From NCBI GenBank assembly GCA_003564155.1, contig PWOA01000076.1:1-55588 (forward strand): a DNA stretch of 55,588 nt, read 5' to 3'. A program made the position numbers and the translations under genes. The first letter of the stretch is position 1. Every line of letters starts with the position of its first letter. Shown here piece by piece: positions 39,801 to 49,294 of the stretch. Below the pieces are notes generated by a model. That model saw only the letters and a program-made list of their open reading frames with translations, was not told the DNA's origin and made no database searches. This DNA comes from Candidatus Cloacimonadota bacterium (lineage in GTDB: Bacteria > Cloacimonadota > Cloacimonadia > Cloacimonadales > PWNZ01).

Positions 39801-40976
39801 AACTCTAAGATCTTTAACAACTTCACTATAGATCTTTAAACTATCACTGGATAGTTCGAGATTAACATCCGGACTGTATATTATGCCTTTGGCTGTTATG
39901 TTTGCACTTAAAACACCGTTGGCAGCTGTATGATAATTGTTTGATAAGATTTCTTCTGTTTGTAATGAGGCTGTCAATATTGGTGCGTAACTAAGATAAT
40001 CAGCAATATTTGATTCTAATGTAAAAGGAATATTATCTATTTGTATCTCTTGTGAAGAGATATAAACATCATTATTTGAAGCATATAAATTAATGTTTTC
40101 TGCAGTAATATCTATGTTTTCGTTTTCCCACGAGGATTCGGAAATATTTCCTTGAAAACTCAGACGGTTGTCATATAATTTTGCTTCTATATTTAAGAAT
40201 CCGTTTATTTGGCCAATGTTTCTTATAGAAAATGTATCCGGTTGATAATTGTGAAATATAAATTCTGCTTGTGATAGGGTGTTATCTGAAATGTCAGCTG
40301 TTATTTCTATCAATTGCAGAGAGTTAACATTTTCAGCTTCACTTTCTCCGGGTAAGTTTCTTCTATTATTTAGATCATCATTATGGTTTAAAGCTCCGAT
40401 AATTATATTAGTACTAGTAACTCGATTGTTATTGATGGTGATGTTTACTGGATTAAAAACATCTGTATAGTGAACATCTTCACTTTCAAAATCTATTTCT
40501 ATAGTTCCATTACTGAGATTTAATTTTTTAAAGTAACCGGATATGTCAGGCAAAGATAGGTTTTCAATGATTTCTTGGGGTGATATATTATGACTTTTCT
40601 CCAAGTGACTTTGTTTTCGGGTACAAAAATTCAGGTTTATAATCGGCTCTTGAATAGTAATAGATTCTACTGTTTTAAACAATCTGAAATTTGCAAAGAT
40701 CGCTTCAAATAAATTATAGTTTACATATATATAGTTAATCGAAGCTTGTAACGAAGAATCTTCATTTTTGACCATAACCCCGGTTAGCTTTATTTGCCGG
40801 TCACTTAAAATCATACTTTCTATACTTATCTCTAGATCATAACGTGCTTCTATATATCTGATTAAGAAGTTTTTGACCATTTTTTCATAAGGAGTGTATT
40901 GAGTTACAATGAAAATTCCTATGTTAATTAATAAAAGGAATAACAAGAGGAAGAAAAACCATCTTTTAACTTTCAA
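36822..40976 (-). CDS. TamB/AsmA-like translocation and assembly module protein
   Basis: N-terminal TM anchor, very long beta-rich body, C-terminal DUF490-like region (...NILLNNLSVTMGKFLAHDFFLDYEFLMQ...LRMRLAYRFYLKP). Confidence 0.75.
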   Translation of the reverse strand: MKVKRWFFFLLLFLLLINIGIFIVTQYTPYEKMVKNFLIRYIEARYDLEISIESMILSDRQIKLTGVMVKNEDSSLQASINYIYVNYNLFEAIFANFRLFKTVESITIQEPIINLNFCTRKQSHLEKSHNISPQEIIENLSLPDISGYFKKLNLSNGTIEIDFESEDVHYTDVFNPVNITINNNRVTSTNIIIGALNHNDDLNNRRNLPGESEAENVNSLQLIEITADISDNTLSQAEFIFHNYQPDTFSIRNIGQINGFLNIEAKLYDNRLSFQGNISESSWENENIDITAENINLYASNNDVYISSQEIQIDNIPFTLESNIADYLSYAPILTASLQTEEILSNNYHTAANGVLSANITAKGIIYSPDVNLELSSDSLKIYSEVVKDLRVNGRYYSDISFISIDNAIWQDNLITGHGHFSSDEGLVLKMSHNDLSFTFAKTVFRGDNEITVQYEDKLKINTIWNNLDISHKDFVLRDMKISVNLDEYTFYSQVEGPRLKAQFNGNIHKHHYQGEVDLQRFNLNNTMQYQLPLLKSYPFLTGKFDFDTSQKQINITTGLEMTSIHQGHLAGNLTGEFLYNTNSDSSYVNIRTSGVSYNFEPLSLNLLAYGSSDSLRTHNFNINEELFVDLSISNFESIISFFTGLNSTKHYADQPLDTTLELKATSVDLNKYLKYFLPLHTANNFSGQADLELLYHDELTGSIDISGLNYNMLGPYNNKLTFFSAVKDSSNKSQEKLSTRTKRTLFYNNELKSKDNLLISQATGYTHLNTNYDTSISAEIFESELKSIIQDIDLNGKISSQLEIEVYNGKFKSDLFINAYDIIYNDIEIDSLLLSKRQNDNLLTIEHFEVINNDVFYINAHGEINYNIFTREYLPGDESLSIEFSGDLLKPLSKSLNIFENGYSDTFARFSLSIEDEGLSLKDGKFKLSKGEISIINQIYPISKIEIDLDISDNVMHLSKFSGVMGEGVFLLRNEVQNDINDFQVGMLNLGRFFIHTPKDGISIHLPRYLPQGTTATIVIKGREQEEAEIIGPFDSINIIADCYLNNVSILYPPETDNLFKIINIATERRTRRVTDPFPFSLDLLLIAENQVKYVTYPLNLLVTPESYLHLLYQDGRWIPADALITSESGNIEIFGTSFTTDYANLVINYQLDDYRLRGYFYKFALDGSNITLNIYNETDQTNRNIFNNLNFSIESDNPEDRTIMHILSKLRYNRRLEDIPKSQQNSLLQDEFLQIAGLGLSGAFIDPFIHPVENRIRQFLNLDFFSIKTGFVENIVRTYTHSERDFIRETERETVQWGRNILLNNLSVTMGKFLAHDFFLDYEFLMQKPVDVAITDDLYIYHNFTFHYNLPLRMRLAYRFYLKPVNEPNSHEIFIRRSFSFW

Positions 40977-41027
40977 TTATAGCTCCGATAAATTCTATAA
41001 GTATCAAACAATAATGATAATAAGTAT

Positions 41028-41801
41028 TTATTTTGTTTTTTCCAAATAACCGTTATCAAGGATATAATGTCTTTGCATTAGTTCTGCTATATCTTTGTTA
41101 TGAGTTACTATTATGAGAGAACAGTTGTGTTGTTTATTGAGTTGAATAATCAGATCAATTACCTCTTCGCTATGTTTTTGATCTAAATTGCCGGTTGGTT
41201 CGTCCGCTAAAACCATTTTCGGATTGTTAATTAAAGCTCTTGCTATTGCTACTCTTTGCTGTTCTCCACCACTTAACTGATTAGGATAGTGTTCTTGTCT
41301 GTCGATCATATCAATCTTTCGCAACAATTCTTGTGCAAGGTGGATACTTTTTTTCCAGTTACCTGTTTTTATGAAACTTGGCATGGCAATATTTTCACAT
41401 GCTGTTAGATCTTCTAACAGATAATGATACTGGAAGACGAAACCTATATTACGGTTTCTAAAACTGAAGACATTTTTATCATCAAAGGATCTTTCTTGAC
41501 CGAAATAAAAAATCTGGCCATCGTCCGGTCGGTCTAAAAGACCTAAAAGATGGAGAAGTGTACTTTTGCCAGAACCTGACTCACCTGTTATGGCAATTGA
41601 CTGATTGTAACCAACTGAAAGGTTTATTCCTCTCAAGATACTCAATATATCACCAACATCAGAGTAAGATTTTTTTAATTCCTTTATATCTACTATTAAA
41701 TTTCGGTCGTTATACATTTCCATCCGTTGTAGTTTATCCATGTTTTTCCGGTTTGGAGTGATTGATTTGTTAGAGTGAATACCTTTATGATTTATATTCA
41801 T
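41028..41801 (-). CDS. LolD-like ABC transporter ATP-binding protein
   Basis: GESGSGKSTLLHLLGLLDRPDDG, QLSGGEQQRVAIARAL, MVLADEPTGNLD. Confidence 0.9.
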   Translation of the reverse strand: MNINHKGIHSNKSITPNRKNMDKLQRMEMYNDRNLIVDIKELKKSYSDVGDILSILRGINLSVGYNQSIAITGESGSGKSTLLHLLGLLDRPDDGQIFYFGQERSFDDKNVFSFRNRNIGFVFQYHYLLEDLTACENIAMPSFIKTGNWKKSIHLAQELLRKIDMIDRQEHYPNQLSGGEQQRVAIARALINNPKMVLADEPTGNLDQKHSEEVIDLIIQLNKQHNCSLIIVTHNKDIAELMQRHYILDNGYLEKTK

Positions 41802-41811
41802 TTTTTAAACC

Positions 41812-43095
41812 TTATTTCCCTAAAATAGTTTCGATTACTGTTAATTTTGATACTCTTTGTAAGGAAACCACAGAAGCTAAAACTGCAATACTCAGAGATA
41901 CTACGATAATTATTAAAATGGTCAAGAGATCAAGTGTTATAGTGAAACTCTCGATAAAATAAACATCCCCTTTGAGCATTAAGACGGTTTGTTTTGTTAA
42001 AACCCAACTGAAAAGAATACCTCCTGCTATTCCCAGAACAATCGATATAAAACCCAGAAGCGTCATTTCACCCATTAAATATGCTTTTATCATATTTTTA
42101 TCAGCACCAATAGTCGACAGGATTCCGATTTCTTTCTTTTGTTCAATGATTGTTTTGGCTGTATTACTTACTATACCAAATGATGCGATAAGAATGATAA
42201 AGGAAAGGATTATGAAAATAACCCACCTCTGAACAACTAACATTTGAAAAAGATTCCCATTATAATCTATCCAATTATTTATTACGTAATAGTAGCCTAA
42301 TTCTCTGAGCCACCTATCAGAAATTGATTTGACGTTATCAATGTAATTACCTTTAACACTAACTTCTACTAATGTATATTCATCTTCATTTTTATGGTAA
42401 TTATGAAGCTTATTAACTGTTTCACGATTCATGAATATCGTTTTCGAATCGGTTTCATATACACCGGAACGATATTTACCTACTACTTTCGTGCTCTTTT
42501 CTCCGGTCTTTAATCCAAATATTGTAAATCGCATACTTGCAGGGTTTATTAATTTTAACTCATCATGCAAAGAAATATTTAGATAATTTGCTAACTGATC
42601 ACCGATAACTACATCATTTTCATTCAAAAGCTCTGATGTCCCTTCAATAACTAGATTGCTATAGTTTATTGGGAGATTATCATTATTCCAATCTATTGAT
42701 CTAACTATAACACCTTTAATTTGTTCATAAACGCTTTCATTTTTAGTATTACTGTTCTTCCCTTTATATGACATGGCTTGGGTAAGTAATACAGGTGAAT
42801 ATGCTTCTACTTCAGGTTGATTATCTAAATAATCAGTAATTATTCGGATATCATCATCACCTAAATTTCTACTGTAAGCATTGTAGAAAAAGATATGACC
42901 ATTAGTCCCCAACAAACCTTCTTTGAGAGTATTTTGATAACCTTGTAGTAGTGATAATGCTGCAGTTAATATAGAGATAGAAACTATAAATCCTCCATAA
43001 GATATCAAAGTATCATAACTTTTATTTCTTTTGTGAGGAAACCTAAAAAATTTGAAAAAAAATAATTTGATCAGTTTTTTTAAACCGGTTATTAT
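41812..43095 (-). CDS. LolC/LolE/MacB-like ABC transporter permease; N-terminus extended beyond the ORF-track TTG start
   Basis: ISYGGFIVSISILTAALSLLQGYQ..., IVSNTAKTIIEQKKEIGILSTIGADKNMIKAYLMGEM; in-frame N-terminal extension ITGLKKLIKLFFFKFFRFPHKRNKSYDTL and upstream TAAGGGGGTG. Confidence 0.8.
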   Translation of the reverse strand: MITGLKKLIKLFFFKFFRFPHKRNKSYDTLISYGGFIVSISILTAALSLLQGYQNTLKEGLLGTNGHIFFYNAYSRNLGDDDIRIITDYLDNQPEVEAYSPVLLTQAMSYKGKNSNTKNESVYEQIKGVIVRSIDWNNDNLPINYSNLVIEGTSELLNENDVVIGDQLANYLNISLHDELKLINPASMRFTIFGLKTGEKSTKVVGKYRSGVYETDSKTIFMNRETVNKLHNYHKNEDEYTLVEVSVKGNYIDNVKSISDRWLRELGYYYVINNWIDYNGNLFQMLVVQRWVIFIILSFIILIASFGIVSNTAKTIIEQKKEIGILSTIGADKNMIKAYLMGEMTLLGFISIVLGIAGGILFSWVLTKQTVLMLKGDVYFIESFTITLDLLTILIIIVVSLSIAVLASVVSLQRVSKLTVIETILGK

Positions 43096-43288
43096 GATAC
43101 ACCCCCTTACATCTCTATCTTAACTTGAAATGTTTGAAACAATCCGGTTACGCTTAATTGTCAAAAGTTCTGATTTTATTGATTACAATAACAAACTATG
43201 CAAGCATATTTACACACGACTATATGCAGATTCACTTGTTGAAGTGTAAGCTATTACAAGAATCTTAACGGAAACTAATAAAACAGAC

Positions 43289-43350
43289 TCCTGCCTGATA
43301 ACACCTCATAAAAGGTATATCCCTAAGTTATCAAGTATATACAGGCAGGA
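43289..43350. other. nested inverted-repeat structure downstream of the PpiD/SurA-like gene
   Basis: TCCTGCCTG/CAGGCAGGA outer stem, GATAAC/GTTATC inner stem, ACCT/AGGT hairpin. Confidence 0.5.
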
Positions 43351-43435
43351 CGTACGATTATTATAATTAACAGATGTAATTATTATCTCAATAAATATAT
43401 GTCATTGTTGAAAAAGCCGAAGATGTTGTATTAAG

Positions 43436-45241
43436 TTAGAAGAATTCATGTCGATTATCAACAATATTAGCATTGTCCATTAATTTCTGAAACCATTCAT
43501 TGAGGTGTAAAGACTGTTTGCTGTTTTTAAGTTGACTAACGTGAAACTCTTGATTAGATTCAAAATCTTCCATATCAGGGTAATATCTATTTTCAACATA
43601 TGCTAAATAAGCCCCTCTTTCTCCGATGATGAGATCAGTAAACGAACCTTCTTCTGAAGCCAATATTGATTTATTTAGATCTTCAACCAAACCTATTTGA
43701 GGTATACTCTTTTCGACAGTAATATCTTCAGCTTCTAAAATCTCCCATCCTTCTTCTGTTGCTGCACTCAAGTAGTTTGACGGATCATAAGTTTCAAAGA
43801 ACTCTTGAGCCTTAGTTTTTGCTATTTCAATTCTTTTTTGATTCCTTAAAGCTGTTCGAATACGTGCTCTTACTTCCGAAAAATCTTGATAGTGTTCCGG
43901 TCGTCTTTCTGCTAATTGTAGAACATAGAAATCTCCTGCCATAGATTCTTTAATTTCTGGAACAGCTCCAACTTGATTATTAAAAGCAAATTCTACCATA
44001 TCATCAAATCTACCTAATCCTTGAATGAAGCTTGCTCCTTCTTCAAAGCTGCCTGATTTTCTAACATTATACTCTTGCTCAGAAGCAGCTTCATCGATAC
44101 CTACTCTTTTAACTAACTGATGAAATTGCTCAACCTCTTCCCGTATCGCATCAATTGTTTCATTAAAAGGTTCCGAATCAATCAAAATGTGACTAGCAGC
44201 AATTTCTATTTCATTATCACTGACTTCTCTTCTATCGGTTAACTTTATAATATGCCAGCCGAATTGGGTTTCTACAGGACTACTCACTTCTCCGATATTT
44301 AGATCAAAGGCAACTTTTTCAAATTCTGGAACCATAGCCCCTTTACCAAAATATCCTAAATCTCCACCTTGAGGTGCATTACTTTGATCTTGTGAATACT
44401 CTCTGGCAAGCTCTGCAAAACTTTCTCCTTGTCGTATTCTATCTCTCAACTCTTGAATTTTATCCCTGGCAAATTGTTTCTCTTGCTCGGTAGTTTTTAC
44501 TTCAAAACGGACATAATCAAAACGAGATGTAGGCGGTTTTTTATAATTATCGATATTTTCGTTATAATATTGTTCCATTTCTTCGTCGGAAATATCTACT
44601 TGCGAAACTTTTTGAGGATCAAAAAAGATTATTTTTGTATCTGCTTTATCATTATTATTGATAAAATTCTCTCTGGCATCTTTAACTGAAACTGTGACTT
44701 CAGATCTAACATCTTCAAGCAACAAATCATAAGGTAATTGATCCCTAACATGATGTTCAAGCCAATCGAGATCGATTGGTTGGCCATCTACTGTTTGACC
44801 TGTTAGCAAAACATTAAGGTATTTTTGATGATCAAAAGCGCCGTCGGTTTGAAACATTTCAGCTTCCCTAATAAAGTGAGGCGGATCATTTTTTAATCTG
44901 TCAATAACATCACTGTCTCTCACTCTGATACGCCGTTTTCTTATCTCTTGATCAAAAAGTACTCTTTGTACTAATTGTTGCCAAGTTTGGTCATTCAATC
45001 TGGCAAACATTTGATCATCAAGCTCTTCATCAGGATTTTCTCGTACATGGTTTTGTAATGTATTTTGGAACAACTGTACATATTCTTGATAAGAAATGGA
45101 CTTTCCGTTTATTCTTCCTACATTATTACTTCTGCCTTGATCAAATAGTCCGCCAATACCCATTATTGCCATTCCGACAATAAAGACAAAGGCTGTTAGA
45201 TAGATAATTATCTTAGCTTTTTTTCTGAATACATCTAGCAT
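43436..45241 (-). CDS. PpiD/SurA-like periplasmic peptidyl-prolyl isomerase chaperone
   Basis: N-terminal TM; SurA_N-like region; Rotamase ARDKIQELRDRIRQGESFAELAREYSQDQSNAPQGGDLGYFGKGAMVPEFEKVAFDLNIGEVSSPVETQFGWHIIKL. Confidence 0.9.
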   Translation of the reverse strand: MLDVFRKKAKIIIYLTAFVFIVGMAIMGIGGLFDQGRSNNVGRINGKSISYQEYVQLFQNTLQNHVRENPDEELDDQMFARLNDQTWQQLVQRVLFDQEIRKRRIRVRDSDVIDRLKNDPPHFIREAEMFQTDGAFDHQKYLNVLLTGQTVDGQPIDLDWLEHHVRDQLPYDLLLEDVRSEVTVSVKDARENFINNNDKADTKIIFFDPQKVSQVDISDEEMEQYYNENIDNYKKPPTSRFDYVRFEVKTTEQEKQFARDKIQELRDRIRQGESFAELAREYSQDQSNAPQGGDLGYFGKGAMVPEFEKVAFDLNIGEVSSPVETQFGWHIIKLTDRREVSDNEIEIAASHILIDSEPFNETIDAIREEVEQFHQLVKRVGIDEAASEQEYNVRKSGSFEEGASFIQGLGRFDDMVEFAFNNQVGAVPEIKESMAGDFYVLQLAERRPEHYQDFSEVRARIRTALRNQKRIEIAKTKAQEFFETYDPSNYLSAATEEGWEILEAEDITVEKSIPQIGLVEDLNKSILASEEGSFTDLIIGERGAYLAYVENRYYPDMEDFESNQEFHVSQLKNSKQSLHLNEWFQKLMDNANIVDNRHEFF

Positions 45242-45574
45242 TTATTTATTCCTCCCAATAGTTGCTATATATAACACTCATAAACGATACCATAACCAAT
45301 AAACACTGTTTTTGTCAATCATAACTTTTGTGTATGGGCTGTTTAACTTAACCTTATTTATGAACCTTTATGTCAGGGATATGTATCTTTTTAAAGAAGA
45401 TTCCTTTAGTTTAGATAAGGATTTATTGTAATAACTGTTGTTTGTAACGTTCCGCTTATAAAGATCTAACATGGGGATCTAATGTGAAGTATAACCATAA
45501 ACTTTATATGTCTTTTATCAAATTGATTGACACTTGCACTTCCAAAAAAAAAGTATCCCAATGAGGTGAATATT

Positions 45575-48500
45575 ATGTTCAACAAAGTATTGAAAAAGGT
45601 TTTCGGTGATAAGCATGAGCGAGATATCAAAAGAATTGAGCCGATATTAAATCAAATTAAAGAGATTTATCCGGATTTAGAAACCAAAAGTGATGATGAT
45701 ATCCGACAACGTGTACAGGAAATAAAAACAGAAATTCAAAACCAACTACAACCATATGTAGATGAGTTGGAGAAGTTAAATAAAGAAATTGCAGAAGAAT
45801 CGGAAGATAATCTAAAGGAAGGGTTAGAAAGCTTACTGGATAATAAAATTAAAGAACTCAAAGATACTCGTCAAGAACTACTAAATTCTTATTTACCTGA
45901 GGTCTATGCTATTGTTAAAGATACATGTCGGAGATTAGTCGGCTATGAATATGAAGTCCGTGGCAGCATGGATAAATGGTTTATGATTCCTTTTGATGTG
46001 CAGTTGATCGGTGCAATTGTTTTACATGAGGGCAATATCGCTGAAATGGCCACTGGTGAAGGAAAGACTTTGGTAGCTACACTTCCGATGTTTTTGAATG
46101 CTTTAACCGGGCTTGGAGTCCATTTAATTACTGTTAATGACTATCTAGCTCAAAGAGACTCTGAATGGATGAGACCCATATTTAATTTTCATAATCTTCA
46201 AGTTGGTGTTATTACCAATAGAATGGAACCTAACGAAAGGAAGGAGTCTTATAAATGTGATATTACTTACGGAACTAATAGCGAATTTGGGTTCGACTAT
46301 CTTCGTGATAATATGGCTACTCGTGGTGACTACCTTGTTCAAAGTGAATTATATTATGCTATTATTGATGAGGTTGATAGTGTTTTGGTAGACGAAGCAA
46401 GAACTCCATTAATCATTAGTGGTCCGGTTGCAGAAAGTAAGAATTACTACATTGAACTTAAACCGCAGATAGTCAAATTGGTTAATTCGCAAACAGTAAA
46501 ATTGCAAAGAATACTCTCAGAAGTTAAAAGAAGCCTTGAAAGTGACAACGTTGATTGGGAAGAAATCGGCAAAAAACTGTTATTGATTAAACGAGGAGCA
46601 CCTAAGAATAAAGGCTACACTAAGTTAATGAAAGATAGTAACCTTAGAAAGCTGGTTAATGATATAGAGGGCTACTATCTAAGAGACAAGAAAATGCACG
46701 TATTGGACGAGGAACTGTTTTATGTTATAGAAGAGAAGGGGAATTCTGTAAATCTTTCAGACTTAGGCAGGGATCAATTATCTAAACAAGATAGTTCATT
46801 ATTTATCGTAGATCAATTAGATGACCTTCTAAACGAAGTAGATAGTGAGGAATCTTTGAGTTTGGAAGAAAAAAGAGAAAAAAAAGACAAAATTACCCAG
46901 TTTTATATGGAGAAAAATGAACAACTCCATAATATTTCTCAACTCCTAAAGAGCTATTCTCTTTTTGAAAAAGATGTGGACTATGTAGTAGACAATAATC
47001 AAGTTGTAATAGTTGATGAATTCACCGGAAGAATGATGCCGGGAAGACGATTTAGTGACGGACTTCATCAAGCTCTTGAAGCAAAGGAAGGAGTAAAAAT
47101 CGAAGGAGCCACACAAACATTGGCAACCATTACGTTACAGAATTATTTCCGTATGTACGATAAAATTGCCGGTATGACCGGGACAGCTGTAACCGAGGAA
47201 AGTGAATTTATGGAGATTTATAAATTGCCCGTAATTGTAGTTCCAACAAATTTACCTATAACGAGAATTGACTATGATGATATGATTTACCTGACTAAAC
47301 GTGATAAATATAATGCGATTATTGAAGAGATTGAATATTGGCACAAAAGTAATAAACCTGTTTTGGTAGGAACAGTTTCAGTAGAAGTATCAGAAATATT
47401 AAGCCGTTTGTTAAAAATGCGAAAAATAAAACACAATGTTTTGAATGCCAAGCATCACGAACGTGAAGCTGAAGTAATTAAACAAGCAGGTGATCCAGGA
47501 TCAGTAACTATAGCAACGAATATGGCTGGTCGAGGAACTGATATTAAGCTGGGTAAAGGAGTAGTATCAAAACCGCAAGAAGAATATCGTCTCATGAATA
47601 AATCAACATCGGATGAGCATCCTTTCGGAATTCCGGAAGACGGACTACATGTTATAGGAACGGAACGTCATGAGAGTAGAAGGATCGACCGACAACTCCG
47701 GGGTAGAAGCGGTAGACAAGGAGATCCAGGCACTTCCAAATTTTACCTGTCATTAGAAGATGACTTAATGCGTCTCTTTGGTTCTGAGAGAATTGCTCCA
47801 TTGATGGGGAAACTCGGTCTGAAGGAAGGTGATGCAATTACTCATCCTTTGATTAGTAATTCAGTTGAAAAAGCACAAAAGAAGGTAGAGGCTCATAACT
47901 TCGAAATCAGAAAACAACTGTTAAAATATGATGAAGTGATGAACCAGCAACGGGAAGTGATTTACAAATATAGACGTGATGTACTGCGAGGATACAATCT
48001 TAATTATGAGATAGTTGATATGATAAAAGAGACAATATCACAGATCGTTGATATCTATATTGCTGATGAATCTTATACTGAAAATTGGGACTATGAAGGT
48101 ATTTGCAAATGGTTGCAACTGAATTTAGGAATTAGTGTACAAACGGATGACTTGGAAAGTGATGTCATGAACACAGATGTTTTAATTGCTAATGTGGAAG
48201 AAGTGGTTTTTAATGCATACCAAAATAGAGAGCAAGAATTAGGTGAAGACCAGCTCAGAGAAATTGAGAGGTTGTCATTGTTACGAGTTGTTGACAATCA
48301 ATGGAGAGATCATTTACATGAAATGGATTTATTAAAAGAAGGTGTTAGTTTCCGAGCTTATGCCAATAAGGACCCCCTCATTGAATACAAAAAAGAAAGT
48401 TTTACTCTTTTTCAAACACTTATTTCTTCAATTCAAGAAGAAGTCACTAAACGTGTTTTTACGTCATACTTTGCTCCTTCCAGAGAAAAGTTTATAGATT

Positions 48501-48709
48501 TATTGAAAAATATGCAGACTTCTCACACTGGTGTTCCTGTATTTGAACAGGGTGGACAAAATTTTGATACACAACAAAATAATGACAAGAAACAAACTAA
48601 AACACAACCAATAAGAGTTGACGTTAAAATTGGTAGAAATGAACCATGTCCTTGTGGAAGTGGGAAAAAATACAAAAAATGCTGTGGGGGTGTAGAAAAT
48701 ATGCAATAA
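45575..48709 (+). CDS. secA: preprotein translocase subunit SecA
   Basis: [65 protein letters not shown]-terminal [25 protein letters not shown] before ATG at 45575. Confidence 0.98.
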   Translation: MFNKVLKKVFGDKHERDIKRIEPILNQIKEIYPDLETKSDDDIRQRVQEIKTEIQNQLQPYVDELEKLNKEIAEESEDNLKEGLESLLDNKIKELKDTRQELLNSYLPEVYAIVKDTCRRLVGYEYEVRGSMDKWFMIPFDVQLIGAIVLHEGNIAEMATGEGKTLVATLPMFLNALTGLGVHLITVNDYLAQRDSEWMRPIFNFHNLQVGVITNRMEPNERKESYKCDITYGTNSEFGFDYLRDNMATRGDYLVQSELYYAIIDEVDSVLVDEARTPLIISGPVAESKNYYIELKPQIVKLVNSQTVKLQRILSEVKRSLESDNVDWEEIGKKLLLIKRGAPKNKGYTKLMKDSNLRKLVNDIEGYYLRDKKMHVLDEELFYVIEEKGNSVNLSDLGRDQLSKQDSSLFIVDQLDDLLNEVDSEESLSLEEKREKKDKITQFYMEKNEQLHNISQLLKSYSLFEKDVDYVVDNNQVVIVDEFTGRMMPGRRFSDGLHQALEAKEGVKIEGATQTLATITLQNYFRMYDKIAGMTGTAVTEESEFMEIYKLPVIVVPTNLPITRIDYDDMIYLTKRDKYNAIIEEIEYWHKSNKPVLVGTVSVEVSEILSRLLKMRKIKHNVLNAKHHEREAEVIKQAGDPGSVTIATNMAGRGTDIKLGKGVVSKPQEEYRLMNKSTSDEHPFGIPEDGLHVIGTERHESRRIDRQLRGRSGRQGDPGTSKFYLSLEDDLMRLFGSERIAPLMGKLGLKEGDAITHPLISNSVEKAQKKVEAHNFEIRKQLLKYDEVMNQQREVIYKYRRDVLRGYNLNYEIVDMIKETISQIVDIYIADESYTENWDYEGICKWLQLNLGISVQTDDLESDVMNTDVLIANVEEVVFNAYQNREQELGEDQLREIERLSLLRVVDNQWRDHLHEMDLLKEGVSFRAYANKDPLIEYKKESFTLFQTLISSIQEEVTKRVFTSYFAPSREKFIDLLKNMQTSHTGVPVFEQGGQNFDTQQNNDKKQTKTQPIRVDVKIGRNEPCPCGSGKKYKKCCGGVENMQ

Positions 48710-48753
48710 GGAATTAATATTGCTTATTTCTATAGAAAAGGTAAGTGTATTTT

Positions 48754-49119
48754 ATGGAAAAAATAACTGAAGAACAAAGAAATGGAATATATCAACAAGT
48801 TGAGCATATTATTAACTCGAAGAAAAAGAATTATAATAGAATTCTTACTTCGGAAGAAAAAGAATATTTAGAAACAGATTCTTATGGGTATCTTCTGAGT
48901 CTATATTACCATGGAACAATTGATGATGTTAAATTGGAAAATCTTATTCATTGCTGTATCTCAATTGCCGTCAAACTAGATGAACAACTTAGTCTGAAAA
49001 AAACAAAATCATTAGTGGATAAGTTGTTATTCCATGACAATGTTCTCTTCCATATCCAAGAATTGATACCTTTCTTAAATATTATTATTGAGCAAACAGA
49101 ATCTGAAATAGTAAATTAG
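48754..49119 (+). CDS. hypothetical protein
   Basis: Open frame MEKITEEQRNGIYQQ... between secA and topA; no recognised motif. Confidence 0.5.
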   Translation: MEKITEEQRNGIYQQVEHIINSKKKNYNRILTSEEKEYLETDSYGYLLSLYYHGTIDDVKLENLIHCCISIAVKLDEQLSLKKTKSLVDKLLFHDNVLFHIQELIPFLNIIIEQTESEIVN

Positions 49120-49294
49120 CTAAAATCCTCGCAGATTACTTTATCTATTGAACCGACTCAACTTTATAAAATTCTATATCCCCTCATTGACTTTATATGT
49201 TAAACAAAGATTTGTAGTTACAAAATAATATAAATGAACGACAGCTTGTCATAGATCATAACTCGAATTAATTAAGAATTTAAAGGTGGAATAA

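Noticed and set aside
46145-46342. Numerous 60-100 aa ORFs antisense to secA, topA, thiC and the TamB-like gene
   Set aside because: Antisense or out-of-frame shadows of strongly supported genes.
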